Positions 9,007 to 17,320 of a DNA stretch of 56,839 nucleotides are shown piece after piece. Below the pieces are notes generated by a model, which saw only the letters and a program-made list of their open reading frames with translations, made no database searches and was not told the DNA's origin. A program made the translations under genes and the position numbers. Each line of letters opens with the position of its first letter. The stretch's first letter is position 1. The stretch is from Oceanicaulis sp. (GTDB taxonomy: Bacteria > Pseudomonadota > Alphaproteobacteria > Caulobacterales > Maricaulaceae), in assembly GCA_020832735.1 (NCBI GenBank), contig JAFIEB010000079.1:1-56839 (forward strand), written 5' to 3'.

Positions 9007-10092
9007 TCAGGCCGCCTCGGCGTCCTTGCGCAGCTTCATGAAGCGCAGGGCGCGCTGCGCGCTGTCGGGATCAAGATCGTCATAGGCCTTGCCCAGATCG
9101 CGCGCATCGGTGAAGGCGTTCTCGCCAGCCCCGGCGCGCAGGACTGCGATGGTGACAAACAGCGCCTTGTCCAGGCCCGCCGCCTTGCAGATCAGCGCCA
9201 GCCCGTCAGCGCTGTCATGGTCCAGCGCGCGCCGGGCGGCGGCGTAATCCACACCGGTCATCTCGGCGAAACCGGCGCAGAAATGCACCCGCTTCTTCTC
9301 GCGCAGAAGACGCACCAGCAGGGCGCCGTCCAGCTCCTTGCGCATGCGCTTGGCGGCGATGAAGCGGCGCGCCTCGGCCAGCATCTGATCTTCTTCCAGG
9401 CGCGCGGCGAGCCGCTTGTGCGAAGCGGCCAGCGCCGCCTCCAGCACGCCCGGCTCAAGCGAGTCGAAACGCGAGACGATCTGTTCGCGCAGATGGGTTT
9501 CCACCACGACCATGAGATCGTTGAGCAGATCGGCCGGGGTGTCGGTGCGCGCCACCAGGGGCGCCTGAAGTTCGGGGCTGGTCTCCGCGCGCCGGGTCAC
9601 GGCCTCGAAGGCCTGCCGGTTCAGGCGCGAGCCGGGATTGTTAACCAGCGCAGCCACAGCCTTGTCATCGCCCTGCTCCACAATGGCGCTCGACAGCCGC
9701 TCGCCAATCCGCTCGCGCCCGGCCACGGCGCGGATATGGTCCTGGCCGCGCTCGTGCACGATGGTGACGAGGTCTTCCTCCTTCAGCACGCTTGAGCGCG
9801 ACAGGATCGGACCGGCCACCTCGATGGCGTCGCGCGCCAGCTGCAGGAGCAGCCCGCGCGGGGCCAGGGCGCTGTCGGCGAAACGTTCGGCAAGCTCGGT
9901 GCGCGCGCCCTGCGCGGTCTGGCTGGCGAGCGTCTGCAGCACCGCGTCGAACTCCGCCTGGACAGGGCTGGCGGGCGCGGGCGGCGCTTCGAAGAACAGG
10001 TCCGTCACCTCGCGCAGCAGGGCCCGCCGGCGCTCGGAAGACTTTTCGCGGGCAAGGTCGGCGAGCCGGTTGAGGCGGGACGGGACGGACAT
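9007..10092 (-). CDS. DUF2336 domain-containing protein
   Basis: A 361-residue, almost entirely helical cytoplasmic protein of the alphaproteobacterial DUF2336 family. The N-terminus RLADLAREKSSERRRALLREV and the middle section IVEQGDDKAVAALVNNPGSR, a helical-repeat signature, are characteristic. HEAT-like helical pairs cover residues 20-230; the C-terminal part contains MTGVDYAAARRALDH and an Arg/Lys-rich end. Family function is not established, though HEAT-like repeats suggest a protein-binding scaffold. It is flanked by prfC (92 bp downstream) and the PAN protein (111 bp upstream), with no overlap suggesting an operon. Confidence 0.85.
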   Translation of the reverse strand: MSVPSRLNRLADLAREKSSERRRALLREVTDLFFEAPPAPASPVQAEFDAVLQTLASQTAQGARTELAERFADSALAPRGLLLQLARDAIEVAGPILSRSSVLKEEDLVTIVHERGQDHIRAVAGRERIGERLSSAIVEQGDDKAVAALVNNPGSRLNRQAFEAVTRRAETSPELQAPLVARTDTPADLLNDLMVVVETHLREQIVSRFDSLEPGVLEAALAASHKRLAARLEEDQMLAEARRFIAAKRMRKELDGALLVRLLREKKRVHFCAGFAEMTGVDYAAARRALDHDSADGLALICKAAGLDKALFVTIAVLRAGAGENAFTDARDLGKAYDDLDPDSAQRALRFMKLRKDAEAA

Positions 10093-10203
10093 GCGCGCAC
10101 GGAGCTCCGGTACATCAGCTGGGCCAGACTAAAGGGGCTGGGTAAAGAAACCGTGGCGGCGCGGCGCGGGCGAGTGGTTTTGTGAAGCACGATTGCCGGG
10201 AGA

Positions 10204-10629
10204 TTAACCGCCCGCCAGGCCGGACCCCGAAGCCCGCCTGCGCACGGGCGGACGTGACCGATCCGAGGTCTCCAGCGCCTCCAGCGCAACGCGTTCGCGG
10301 GCGCTGGGCGGACGTTCGGCCGCCGCATCAATACGCGCAGCCAGCGCCGGCGACAGGCCGGTGACGGCGCCAGGTGAAAAGCGGGCGGGCGTCACGGCGC
10401 CCAGAAGCGCGCATCCGCCGGGCCGGTCGCGCAGAACCGGCCGCCAGCTCCAGGCTGCACAGGTCTCACGAAGCGCGCATACCGACGCGCAGGCCTGGGC
10501 GCTGAGCTCCGCCAGCCCGTCAGGGCGCTCGATCACGGCGCCGCGGCGCTCATGATCGGCCATCACCGCGCCCGCAGGCAGGAATGGCGCGGCGGCAAGC
10601 AGGATCAGGGGCAGGATCAGACCGGTCAT
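10204..10629 (-). CDS. Secreted PAN/Apple-domain protein
   Basis: The 141-residue protein starts with a signal peptide (TGLILPLILLAAAPFLPAGA, cleavage near residue 21-24). A single PAN-like module follows, with the cysteine pattern SAQACASVCALRETCAAWSW and a later GGCALLG. This matches small periplasmic PAN_4 proteins of Proteobacteria, in which paired disulfides hold a ligand-binding fold. The C-terminal 50 residues are Arg/Pro-rich and probably disordered. It lies 40 bp downstream of leucine dehydrogenase on the same strand, close enough to be cotranscribed, but no functional link is evident. Confidence 0.75.
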   Translation of the reverse strand: MTGLILPLILLAAAPFLPAGAVMADHERRGAVIERPDGLAELSAQACASVCALRETCAAWSWRPVLRDRPGGCALLGAVTPARFSPGAVTGLSPALAARIDAAAERPPSARERVALEALETSDRSRPPVRRRASGSGLAGG

Positions 10630-10669
10630 GGCCTGATCCTGCCCCTCAATGCGTTGCCAATGTCTTGCT

Positions 10670-11734
10670 TCAGGCTTTGCCCGCTTTCGCGGCGGCCGCC
10701 TCGGCCAGGCGCTCGCGGGCGGTCTCGTCGGCGATCAGATTGGCCGGACGGCCCTGGCTGGCGGCCGCGTCGACAATGTCGCCCAGCGTCTGCTTGAGGG
10801 TCTGCAGCTTGCCGTCGACCCAGCGCGCGTCGAAGCGCGAATCCAGCTCGCCCATCACATTGATGATGCCGCCGGCATTGATGACATAGTCCGGCGCATA
10901 GAGGATGCCGCGATCCATCAAGGCCTGACCCATTTCGCGGGTCTCCAGCTGGTTATTGGCGGCGCCCGCGACGATTTTCACCTTCAGCCGGCCGATGGTG
11001 GACGGGTTGATGACCGAGCCCAGCGCACACGGGGCGAACACATCGGCGTCCACATCGTAAATTGCGTCCGGGTCGGAGACGATTGTGGCGCCGAGTTCAC
11101 GCGCCAGCTCCGCCAAGGGCTCCGCCTTGATGTCGGAGAGGAACAGCTCGGCGCCGGCTTCCGCCAGATGACGGCACAGATAGGCCCCAACATGGCCCGT
11201 AGCGCCCTGGACGGCGATGCGCACCCCGTTGAGGTCCGCCTTGCCCAGACCGCGCTCGACGCAGGCCTGGATGCCCAGGAACACGCCCTTGGCCGTGGTC
11301 GGCGAGGGATCGCCCGTGCCGTCGGGAAGTCCGACCACATGGCGCGTGGTGCGGCGCGCCGCGACCATGTCCGCCGGCGACACGCCGACATCTTCGGCCG
11401 AGATATACTGTCCGTTGAGCGATTCCAGCGCACGCCCGAACGCCTCGAACAGAGCCTCGCGGTCAAACTCGCCCTCGGGGCGCATGATCACGCTCTTGCC
11501 GCCGCCGATGGGCAGGTCGGCCATGATGTTCTTGTAGCTCATGCCCTGGGACAGGCGCAGCACATCGGTCAGCGCTTCGGCCGAACTGGGATAGGTCCAC
11601 ATGCGGCACCCGCCCACGGCTGGTCCGCGCGCAGTGGAGTGGACCGCCAGGATGGCTTTCAGGCCGGTCGCCGGATCATGGGCGAACAGAAGTCTCTCGT
11701 GATCGTCAAATGCGGGATGCTCGAACACGCTCAT
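10670..11734 (-). CDS. Leucine (Glu/Leu/Phe/Val) dehydrogenase
   Basis: The enzyme deaminates branched-chain amino acids to 2-oxo acids with NAD+ and can run in reverse. The 354-residue chain has GPAVGGCRMW near residue 40, Lys68 in SYKNIM and the catalytic Lys80 in LPIGGGKSVI, the same numbering as characterised leucine dehydrogenases. The Rossmann part has IAVQGATGHVGAYLCRHLAE (GxTGxVG rather than GxGxVG) and ends with NAGGIINV. The ATG at 11734 has AAAGGAC upstream and gives the expected N-terminus; the frame runs further upstream without similarity. The leader contains two overlapping inverted repeats (see separate entry), so expression may be controlled there. Confidence 0.9.
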   Translation of the reverse strand: MSVFEHPAFDDHERLLFAHDPATGLKAILAVHSTARGPAVGGCRMWTYPSSAEALTDVLRLSQGMSYKNIMADLPIGGGKSVIMRPEGEFDREALFEAFGRALESLNGQYISAEDVGVSPADMVAARRTTRHVVGLPDGTGDPSPTTAKGVFLGIQACVERGLGKADLNGVRIAVQGATGHVGAYLCRHLAEAGAELFLSDIKAEPLAELARELGATIVSDPDAIYDVDADVFAPCALGSVINPSTIGRLKVKIVAGAANNQLETREMGQALMDRGILYAPDYVINAGGIINVMGELDSRFDARWVDGKLQTLKQTLGDIVDAAASQGRPANLIADETARERLAEAAAAKAGKA

Positions 11735-11748
11735 GGGGAGTCCTTTAA

Positions 11749-11794
11749 GCGGCGGAACTGGAACAGCAAGGGAGCGACAGGCCGCCGCCAGTTC
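11749..11794 (-). promoter_or_regulatory. Structured leader of the leucine dehydrogenase mRNA
   Basis: Between 15 and 60 nt upstream of the start codon the mRNA holds GAACTGG directly followed by CGGCGGC, and later CCAGTTC directly followed by CGCCGC. The two 7-bp pairings (11755-11761 with 11788-11794, and 11749-11755 with 11782-11788) interlace, so they form either two alternative hairpins or an H-type pseudoknot ending just before the ribosome site. That it regulates translation is inference. Confidence 0.4.
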
Positions 11795-11897
11795 TGTACG
11801 GCGCCGGGTACGGACTGACGTCCCTGAATCTGCGCGGGCGGGATACAGGCCGCGCCCCCCATGCGCAAGTGCTGGAAACCGCTGGCGATTTGTCCGG

Positions 11898-12512
11898 TCA
11901 AGCCAGCGAGTCGAGAATGCTGCGCACGCGCGTTCGCAGCCAGGGCAAAAGCTCTTTCTCAAACCACGGGTTACGTGCAAGCCAGGCATTATTGCGCCAG
12001 CTGGGATGCGGCAGGGCAGCAAAGGCCGGCGTATGCATTCGCCAGTGCAGCACCGTGTCCGTAAGGGTGCGCCCGGCCGCTCCGCCCAGATGCCAGCGCT
12101 GGGCGTGGGCGCCCACCAGAAGGGTCAGGCGCACGCCGGGAAGCGCTTGCGTGAACCGGTCCTGCCAGAGCGGCGCGCATTCGCGGCGCGGCGGCTTGTC
12201 GGCGCCCTTCGCATCCAGACCGGGAAAGCACAATCCCATGGGCGTGATGGCGATGCGCGAAGCGTCGTAGAACTCGGCCTCGTCCACCCCCATCCAGGCG
12301 CGCAGACGGTCGCCGGAGGGATCGGTGAAGGGCCGCCCGCTGGCCTGAACCCGCACGCCCGGCGCCTGGCCGATAATGCGGATGCGTGCGCTCGACTGTC
12401 CCTGCACCACGGGCCGGCAGGGATGGGGCAGCGCGTCCTGACAGACACGGCAGGCGCGCGCCTCCTCCAGCACCGCCTCAAACTGCTCGTTTATGGGCTC
12501 AACCTGGCTCAT
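11898..12512 (-). CDS. Uracil-DNA glycosylase family protein
   Basis: This 204-residue protein belongs to the UDG superfamily group common in Proteobacteria. It begins with a Cys-rich segment (CRVCQDALPHPC, residues 21-32) and has the active-site motif GQAPGVRVQASGRPF at about 48, FTDPSGDRLRAWMGV next, and the second motif LPHPSWRN near the C-terminus. Members excise uracil or related lesions, or act in related nucleic-acid chemistry; activity of this subgroup is not well established. It overlaps the upstream DUF3253 gene by 14 bp, so both are probably one operon. Confidence 0.8.
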   Translation of the reverse strand: MSQVEPINEQFEAVLEEARACRVCQDALPHPCRPVVQGQSSARIRIIGQAPGVRVQASGRPFTDPSGDRLRAWMGVDEAEFYDASRIAITPMGLCFPGLDAKGADKPPRRECAPLWQDRFTQALPGVRLTLLVGAHAQRWHLGGAAGRTLTDTVLHWRMHTPAFAALPHPSWRNNAWLARNPWFEKELLPWLRTRVRSILDSLA

Positions 12513-12765
12513 CGCCTGAAACCGGCGTAATGGCGATGCGGTAGACGCCCTTGAAGTTCTCCGGATCGACCGGCTTGCCCTTGCGCAGGATCACCACCTG
12601 TCCCTTGCTGGCCAGATGCACCGCAGCGGCGCGCACATGGCGGATGCGCACCTGCCAGTCCTCGGGGAAGGCCTCGCGCGCCGCTTCGGACGGGCAAATG
12701 GATTTGCCAGGCCCGCGCTGCTCGGCAAGGGTGAGAATCGCGTTTTCAATCAGATCGTCGCTCAT
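12499..12765 (-). CDS. DUF3253 domain-containing protein
   Basis: An 88-residue protein with a winged-helix look: ILTLAEQRGPGKSICPSEAA, then REAFPEDWQ, then the helix VRAAAVHLASKGQVVILRKG and a terminal strand GVYRIAI. This matches DUF3253, a small putative DNA-binding family of unknown function. Its stop lies inside the start of the UDG gene (14-bp overlap), suggesting coupled expression and perhaps a role linked to DNA. The start is 23 bp from the divergent acyltransferase gene. Confidence 0.8.
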   Translation of the reverse strand: MSDDLIENAILTLAEQRGPGKSICPSEAAREAFPEDWQVRIRHVRAAAVHLASKGQVVILRKGKPVDPENFKGVYRIAITPVSGDEPG

Positions 12766-12788
12766 GCCTGAAACGGATAGCCCGCCCC

Positions 12789-13511
12789 ATGCGCCGTGAC
12801 CATCGCCCTTACTGGATGCACGCTTTGTGGGAAGCGGTCGAGAACGCCTGGGCGGAACAATTCCTCGCCCCGCATTTCGAGGCGCTGGGCCCCCATCCCA
12901 AGATCGTGCGCCCGTGGAATGTGGAGGTGTTCGGCCCCAATGTGCGCGCCGGGCGCGCCATCCACATCATCAGCCGGCGCGACCAGCCCGTCAGCTTCAC
13001 CGTCTGGTCACCGCAGGACGCGCCTGGCCGGATCGATATCGGCGAGTGCTGCTTCTTCGCCGGCGGGGTGCGCATCCTGGCCGCGCAGGCCATCACGATT
13101 GGCGATGGCGCGCTGATCGCGCGCAATGTGACCATCTCCGACAGCGACTGGCATGATCTCTATGACCGCATCGACCCGCGTCCGGCCAGCGCGCCGGTTG
13201 TGATCGGACGCAATGTGTGGATCGGCGACGGCGCCTATATCGCCAAGGGCGTGACCATTGGCGACAATGCAGTGATCGCGGCGCGCGCCGTCGTCACGAA
13301 GGATATTCCCGCCAACACGGTAGCCGCAGGCATTCCCGCCGCGCCGGTCAAGGATCTGGACGCGGACGGGCCGTTCAAGACCCGCATGGACATGCTGGGC
13401 GACCCCGAAGGCCTCAACGCCTTCATGGAGGACGCCTACAAGGACGCGCTGAAAGGCAATTCCACGTTCGGGTGGCTCAGAAGCAAGCTGTGGCCGAAGG
13501 TTGGCGACTAG
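12789..13511 (+). CDS. Left-handed beta-helix (hexapeptide) acyltransferase
   Basis: This 240-residue protein has hexapeptide repeats of the acetyltransferase beta-helix: IDIGECCFFAGGVRILAAQ, ITIGDGALIARNVTISDSDW, then VVIGRNVWIGDGAYIAKGV and TIGDNAVIAARAVVTKDI, ending with NTVAAGIPAAPVK, a signature of acyltransferases such as sugar O-acetyltransferases and WbbJ-like enzymes. The N-terminal 70 residues form a non-repeat cap. The HDLYDRID stretch may supply the catalytic His. The substrate is unknown and no polysaccharide genes flank it. An internal ATG (residue 10) is an alternative start. Confidence 0.82.
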   Translation: MRRDHRPYWMHALWEAVENAWAEQFLAPHFEALGPHPKIVRPWNVEVFGPNVRAGRAIHIISRRDQPVSFTVWSPQDAPGRIDIGECCFFAGGVRILAAQAITIGDGALIARNVTISDSDWHDLYDRIDPRPASAPVVIGRNVWIGDGAYIAKGVTIGDNAVIAARAVVTKDIPANTVAAGIPAAPVKDLDADGPFKTRMDMLGDPEGLNAFMEDAYKDALKGNSTFGWLRSKLWPKVGD

Positions 13512-13521
13512 GCGTGCCGCC

Positions 13522-13917
13522 TCATGATCCCGCCGCCTGCCTGCGTCTGATCAGGGCGGCGAGCCTCTCATGGCCGGGCATATACGGCCACCAGCCGGCC
13601 AGGGCGTAGATCAAAATTGTGCCGCCAATCCAGCCCGCGGCGAAAATGGCGACGATGAGCAACCAGTCGATCGGACCGCCAGCGTCTGTAAATCCGGACT
13701 TTGTGACATGAGCCATAAGCACCAGCGCGCCTGCGCCCGCCAGCAAGGCGAACGCCTGGGAACGCACCAGCCGGGCGCTGGAAACCGAGCGCTCACGCGC
13801 CACGAGCCAGCCGAACCCGGCCAGCCCGCAGACAGCCAGCAGGCCAAGGAGCCAGAACCAGACCCCCATCATTTCCAGCAGAACGGCCAGCAGCACGCCC
13901 GGATCCAGATCTTGCAT
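13522..13917 (-). CDS. Small membrane protein downstream of the SQR-like gene
   Basis: The 131-residue protein has three membrane helices (about residues 8-40, 53-72 and 82-112) with an Arg-rich C-terminus (RLAALIRRR). It may correspond to the DUF5368 family, but I am not certain. It begins 12 bp after the sulfide:quinone oxidoreductase-like gene with a good ribosome site (GGGAGCAGG), so the pair is almost surely cotranscribed. A role as a membrane partner or anchor for the flavoprotein is an inference from this arrangement only. Confidence 0.7.
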   Translation of the reverse strand: MQDLDPGVLLAVLLEMMGVWFWLLGLLAVCGLAGFGWLVARERSVSSARLVRSQAFALLAGAGALVLMAHVTKSGFTDAGGPIDWLLIVAIFAAGWIGGTILIYALAGWWPYMPGHERLAALIRRRQAAGS

Positions 13918-13929
13918 CGCCCTGCTCCC

Positions 13930-15294
13930 TCACGCGTCTCCGCGCAGCATCGCCACGTAGGTTGGCTTCAGCGCTATCGTCTTCATGACCCAGGAAATCC
14001 ACAATTCCTCCAGCGGCGCGATCACGCCGGGAAAGGACGGGGTGAGATTGTCCTGGTAGGCGAACTCGACGAGCATGGCCCGGCCCAGCCGGGTGATCAG
14101 CGGGCATGATGTATAGCCGTCATACCGGCTATCACTGGGGGCGGCGCCGGCAAGATCTGCGGCCAGATGATCAACCGCCACAGGCGCCTGCCATTTCACG
14201 CTCGCCGCCGTCTTGCCCTTGGGCACGCCGGCCGCATCGCCGACGACGAACACATTGGGATATCGTGCGTGGCGCAGCGTGTGGCGATCCACTTCCGCCC
14301 AGCCGTCCGCGGCGTAAGGCCCGCTGGTCCAGGCCAGCGGACTGTGGCGCAAGGCGTGAGCCGCACGCATGGGCGGCACGACATTGATGAAATCATACGC
14401 CTTCTCCACCGGGCCTTCAGGGGTGTCGAACACAGCCCGGCGCGCGCCCGGATCGATGGATTTGAGCACATGGCTGTAAACCGTGCGCACATCCCGGTCC
14501 TGGTAGAGCATGCGTACTTTTTCAGACACGATCGGCACGCTGAACAGCGCGTTATTATGCGCCGCATAGGTCAGTTCAGACCGGCTTCGCGTCCCGCGCC
14601 GGCGCAAAATATCATCGGCGATGAAGGTGTATTTCAGCGGAGCGCCCGCACACTTCATTTCCGTGTCAGGCCGCTGGAACAGGGCGTCCCCGCCAGACTC
14701 GGCGAACCGGTCAAGCGCGCCCCATGTCGCCTCGGCCGCCTCGGGACTGTGAAAGACGCTGCCCAGCCCGTTCTGTCCGATCAGGCTGACATCCATGCCG
14801 TCAATCGCGTCGTAATCGAGATCAATGCCCACCGCCGCGAACAGATAATCATAGCTGACGCGCTCGCCGGCCGTGGTCACGACCGCATTGGCGTCCGGAT
14901 CAAATTCGGCCACACCGGCCTCGATCCAGTTCACGTCGCGCGGCAGATAATCTGCGGTGCGGCTTACGGCGTAGCGGGCAGGCTGAAGGCCCGCGGCGAT
15001 CAGCGTGAATCCGGGTTGGTAGAGATGGCGCGCGCGCGGATCAATTATGGTGATGCGCGCGCCATCCAGACGCTGCGCCAGACGCGAGGCGGTTGTCAGT
15101 CCTGCCGCACCGGCGCCTGCAATCACGATATGGGCGCGGGTCCGGATACGATCCGGCTTCCCCGAGCAGGCAGACAGCAAGCCGGCGCTTGCCAGACTGG
15201 CCGCGCCGAGCTGCAGGAACCGCCGCCGGCCAATGCCGGAAAGCGGCGATGAGGCGCGTTCACCCCGGACAGTCGTGTTGCGCGGCGCGTCCAT
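13930..15294 (-). CDS. Tat-exported FAD-dependent oxidoreductase, sulfide:quinone oxidoreductase type
   Basis: The 454-residue flavoprotein starts with a twin-arginine signal, GRRRFLQLGAASLASAG followed by LLSAC, a lipobox, so it is likely exported folded and possibly lipidated. FAD binding is shown by HIVIAGAGAAGLTTASRL. The two redox cysteines of type II (SQRDL-like) sulfide:quinone oxidoreductases are present: Cys in MKCAGAPLKYTF and Cys in DGYTSCPLITRLGRAMLVEF. Further FAD motif: NVFVVGDAAGVPKGKTAAS. It would oxidise sulfide and reduce quinone. ATG 15294 has GGAGACC upstream; ATG 15327 is possible but less well placed. It heads a two-gene unit with a small membrane protein. Confidence 0.8.
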   Translation of the reverse strand: MDAPRNTTVRGERASSPLSGIGRRRFLQLGAASLASAGLLSACSGKPDRIRTRAHIVIAGAGAAGLTTASRLAQRLDGARITIIDPRARHLYQPGFTLIAAGLQPARYAVSRTADYLPRDVNWIEAGVAEFDPDANAVVTTAGERVSYDYLFAAVGIDLDYDAIDGMDVSLIGQNGLGSVFHSPEAAEATWGALDRFAESGGDALFQRPDTEMKCAGAPLKYTFIADDILRRRGTRSRSELTYAAHNNALFSVPIVSEKVRMLYQDRDVRTVYSHVLKSIDPGARRAVFDTPEGPVEKAYDFINVVPPMRAAHALRHSPLAWTSGPYAADGWAEVDRHTLRHARYPNVFVVGDAAGVPKGKTAASVKWQAPVAVDHLAADLAGAAPSDSRYDGYTSCPLITRLGRAMLVEFAYQDNLTPSFPGVIAPLEELWISWVMKTIALKPTYVAMLRGDA

Positions 15295-15381
15295 CCCGGT
15301 CTCCGGCCAGTTTCGGAAAACGGTCATCCTAACCGCAGGCCATTACCTGCGCTACGGACATAGGGACGCAGCCCGGTGCGG

Positions 15382-16662
15382 CTAGCCAAACAGCACCATC
15401 GGCAGCGCGCCGATCACAGCGCCCGTCATCAGGGTGGCGAGGGTGCCTGAAATCAGCGCGCGCGGCGCCAGCTTGAGAATGTCCTCGCGCCGGCTAGGCG
15501 CCACCGCGATGAGGCCGCCCATCAGAATGCCCACCGAAGAGAAGTTGGCGAAGCCGCACACCGCGTAGGTCATGATCAGGCGGGTGCGCGGGGTCATCTC
15601 GTCAGCGAAGCGCGCCAGGGCGTCATAGGCGAAAATCTCGTTGAGCGCGGTCTTGAAGCCCATGATCGACCCGGCGGTCTGGGATTCCGCCCACGGCACG
15701 CCGGCCAGCCACACCAGCGGCGCAAACAGCCAGCCCAGCGCCCGCTCCACCGTCAGAGGCGCGCCGAACACGTCGGGAAATCCGCCGAGCGTGAAATTGA
15801 TCAGCGCGATCAGCGCCGTAAACACCAGCAGCATGGCGATGATATTGACGAACAGGCGCACGCCGTCCGACACGCCCGTCGTCAGCGCGTCCATGGAGGA
15901 GTGATAGAGATTGACCGGGATCTTCTCCTGGCCAGCCACGCCTTCTTCCTCGTCCTGCGGATGCATCAGGCGCGACAGCACCACAGCCGCCGGCACCGAT
16001 ATCAGCGAGGCGGTCAGGATATGCCCCGCCGCGTCGGGCAGAATGCCGGACAGCTGGCTGACATAGATCGCCATCACCGAGCCTGCGACGGTGGAGAAGC
16101 CCACCGTCATGATCAGGAACAGGTCTGATTTGGAGATAGTGGGCAGGCGCGGCCGGATCAGCACCGGACTTTCGGTCATCCCCAGAAAGATATTCGCCGC
16201 AGCCCCCAGCGACGCCGCGCCGGACAGGTTGAGGATGCGCCGGAACAGGAGCGCAAAGCCGCGCACGGCGAATTCCAGCACCCGCCAGCGCCACAACAGG
16301 GCCGACAGCGCCGACAGCACGATCACCATGGGCAGGGCCTGGAAGGCGAAGGAGAACAGATATTGCTCACCCCCCTCGCGCACCACGAACGGAATCTCGC
16401 CCCCGCCCAGATAGCCGAACACGAAGCTGGTGCCCTGGGTGGTCGCCGCCTGCAGCACCTCCACCACGCCGGTCAGCGAGGACAGAAAGGCGCGGGTGGG
16501 CGCAAAGCTGAACAGCGCCACGGCGATTACGTACTGAACCGCCACCGCCCCGGCGATCAGCGCCCAGGGAATGGATTTGCGGGGCCCCAAAGCCCAGGCG
16601 ATGGCCAGAAAGGCGAACACGCCAAGAAAACTGCGCGCCTGCAGGCCCAGGTCTTCAATCAT
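15382..16662 (-). CDS. Concentrative nucleoside transporter (NupC/CNT family)
   Basis: This 426-residue protein has about eight to ten membrane helices and the CNT pattern: FVFGYLGGGEIPFV, then ANIFLGMTESPVLIRP (the nucleoside-binding QTExP-like motif, here MTESP), then GVSDGVRLFVNI, GSIMGFKTALNEI, and GFANFSSVGI, matching the GFANFSS signature. Such carriers import nucleosides with H+ or Na+. The ATG at 16662 gives the family-like N-terminus; the frame runs back to 16779. It stands alone between the SQR unit and the divergent DUF1289 gene. Confidence 0.9.
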   Translation of the reverse strand: MIEDLGLQARSFLGVFAFLAIAWALGPRKSIPWALIAGAVAVQYVIAVALFSFAPTRAFLSSLTGVVEVLQAATTQGTSFVFGYLGGGEIPFVVREGGEQYLFSFAFQALPMVIVLSALSALLWRWRVLEFAVRGFALLFRRILNLSGAASLGAAANIFLGMTESPVLIRPRLPTISKSDLFLIMTVGFSTVAGSVMAIYVSQLSGILPDAAGHILTASLISVPAAVVLSRLMHPQDEEEGVAGQEKIPVNLYHSSMDALTTGVSDGVRLFVNIIAMLLVFTALIALINFTLGGFPDVFGAPLTVERALGWLFAPLVWLAGVPWAESQTAGSIMGFKTALNEIFAYDALARFADEMTPRTRLIMTYAVCGFANFSSVGILMGGLIAVAPSRREDILKLAPRALISGTLATLMTGAVIGALPMVLFG

Positions 16663-16788
16663 GGCCGGATGCTTCCCCGCTAAAGGCGCGCGCCGCGCGC
16701 TCCCCGTCATGAAGCCGCAACATACCCAAACCGTCGCGCTTGGCCAGCCATGCTTGCCTGCGCAGCGCAGACGCGCCATCTAGCGCAC

Positions 16789-16980
16789 ATGACCGACACG
16801 ATCTGGACGCCTTGCATCAAGGTATGTTTCGTCGACCCCGCGCAGCAAGTGTGCGTGGGATGCTTCCGCACGCTTGAGGAACTGGGCCGGTGGACGCGCA
16901 TGAGCGAGGCGGAGCGCGAGGCGGTGAAGCCAAAGCTGGACGCAAGGCGCGCCGCCTACGAGGCCGGGCGGTCGGTCTGA
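16789..16980 (+). CDS. DUF1289 domain-containing protein
   Basis: A 63-residue protein with the DUF1289 cysteine signature: TPCIKVCFVD at residues 7-16, then CVGCFRTLEELGRW and the charged helix MSEAEREAV. Members are predicted small metal-binding proteins; some are described as Fe-S proteins, but function is unsettled. ATG 16789 leads straight into the motif. The last seven bases of the gene are part of the left 41-bp repeat of the toxin-antitoxin cassette, so its stop once probably lay about 4 bp from the convergent tauE stop. Confidence 0.88.
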   Translation: MTDTIWTPCIKVCFVDPAQQVCVGCFRTLEELGRWTRMSEAEREAVKPKLDARRAAYEAGRSV

Positions 16981-17014
16981 CCCCTAACCCCAGATCGCCG
17001 AACGGATCATGTTC
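16974..17014 (+). repeat. Left 41-bp direct repeat flanking the toxin-antitoxin pair
   Basis: Matches 17605-17645 at 39 of 41 positions, 631 bp away. It contains an in-frame duplicate of the last codons of tauE (NMIRSAIWG-stop on the minus strand), with one silent change (CGT for CGC, Arg). It also contains the last bases of the DUF1289 gene. Confidence 0.9.
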
Positions 17015-17032
17015 TCCGGGATTGAGCTTGGC

Positions 17033-17320
17033 TCAGGCTGCGCCATCCAGCGCGCGCGCCACGGCATCGGGCATGGAGGCGATTACACGCAGATAATTGC
17101 GCGTGGCCGAGTCGGGCTTGCGCCTGCCCTGCTCCCAGTCACGCAGGCTCGCAACCGGCACGCCATAACGTTTGGCGAAATCCGGCTGGCTCAAACCCGT
17201 CGCAGCCCGCGCCGTGCGGGCGAGGACCGCAGAACGTCCCCGCTGGAATTCCTCATCGGACAGCGGCGCATCGGGATCAGGGGCGGTTTTCGCCTTCATA
17301 TCTTTGGGTTTCGCGCTCAT
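17033..17320 (-). CDS. HTH-domain antitoxin partner of BrnT
   Basis: The 95-residue protein probably binds and inhibits the BrnT toxin and represses the operon. The N-terminal part PDPDAPLSDEEFQRGR resembles the toxin-binding start of BrnA antitoxins (DPDxPxLTxEDFxRAR). The C-terminal half is not the BrnA ribbon-helix-helix but an XRE/HigA-like helix-turn-helix: TGLSQPDFAKRYGVPVASL, then RDWEQGRRKPDSATRNYL. ATG 17320 has AGGAAA upstream and overlaps the toxin gene by 44 bp. Other possible starts are 17368 and 17299. Confidence 0.8.
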   Translation of the reverse strand: MSAKPKDMKAKTAPDPDAPLSDEEFQRGRSAVLARTARAATGLSQPDFAKRYGVPVASLRDWEQGRRKPDSATRNYLRVIASMPDAVARALDGAA

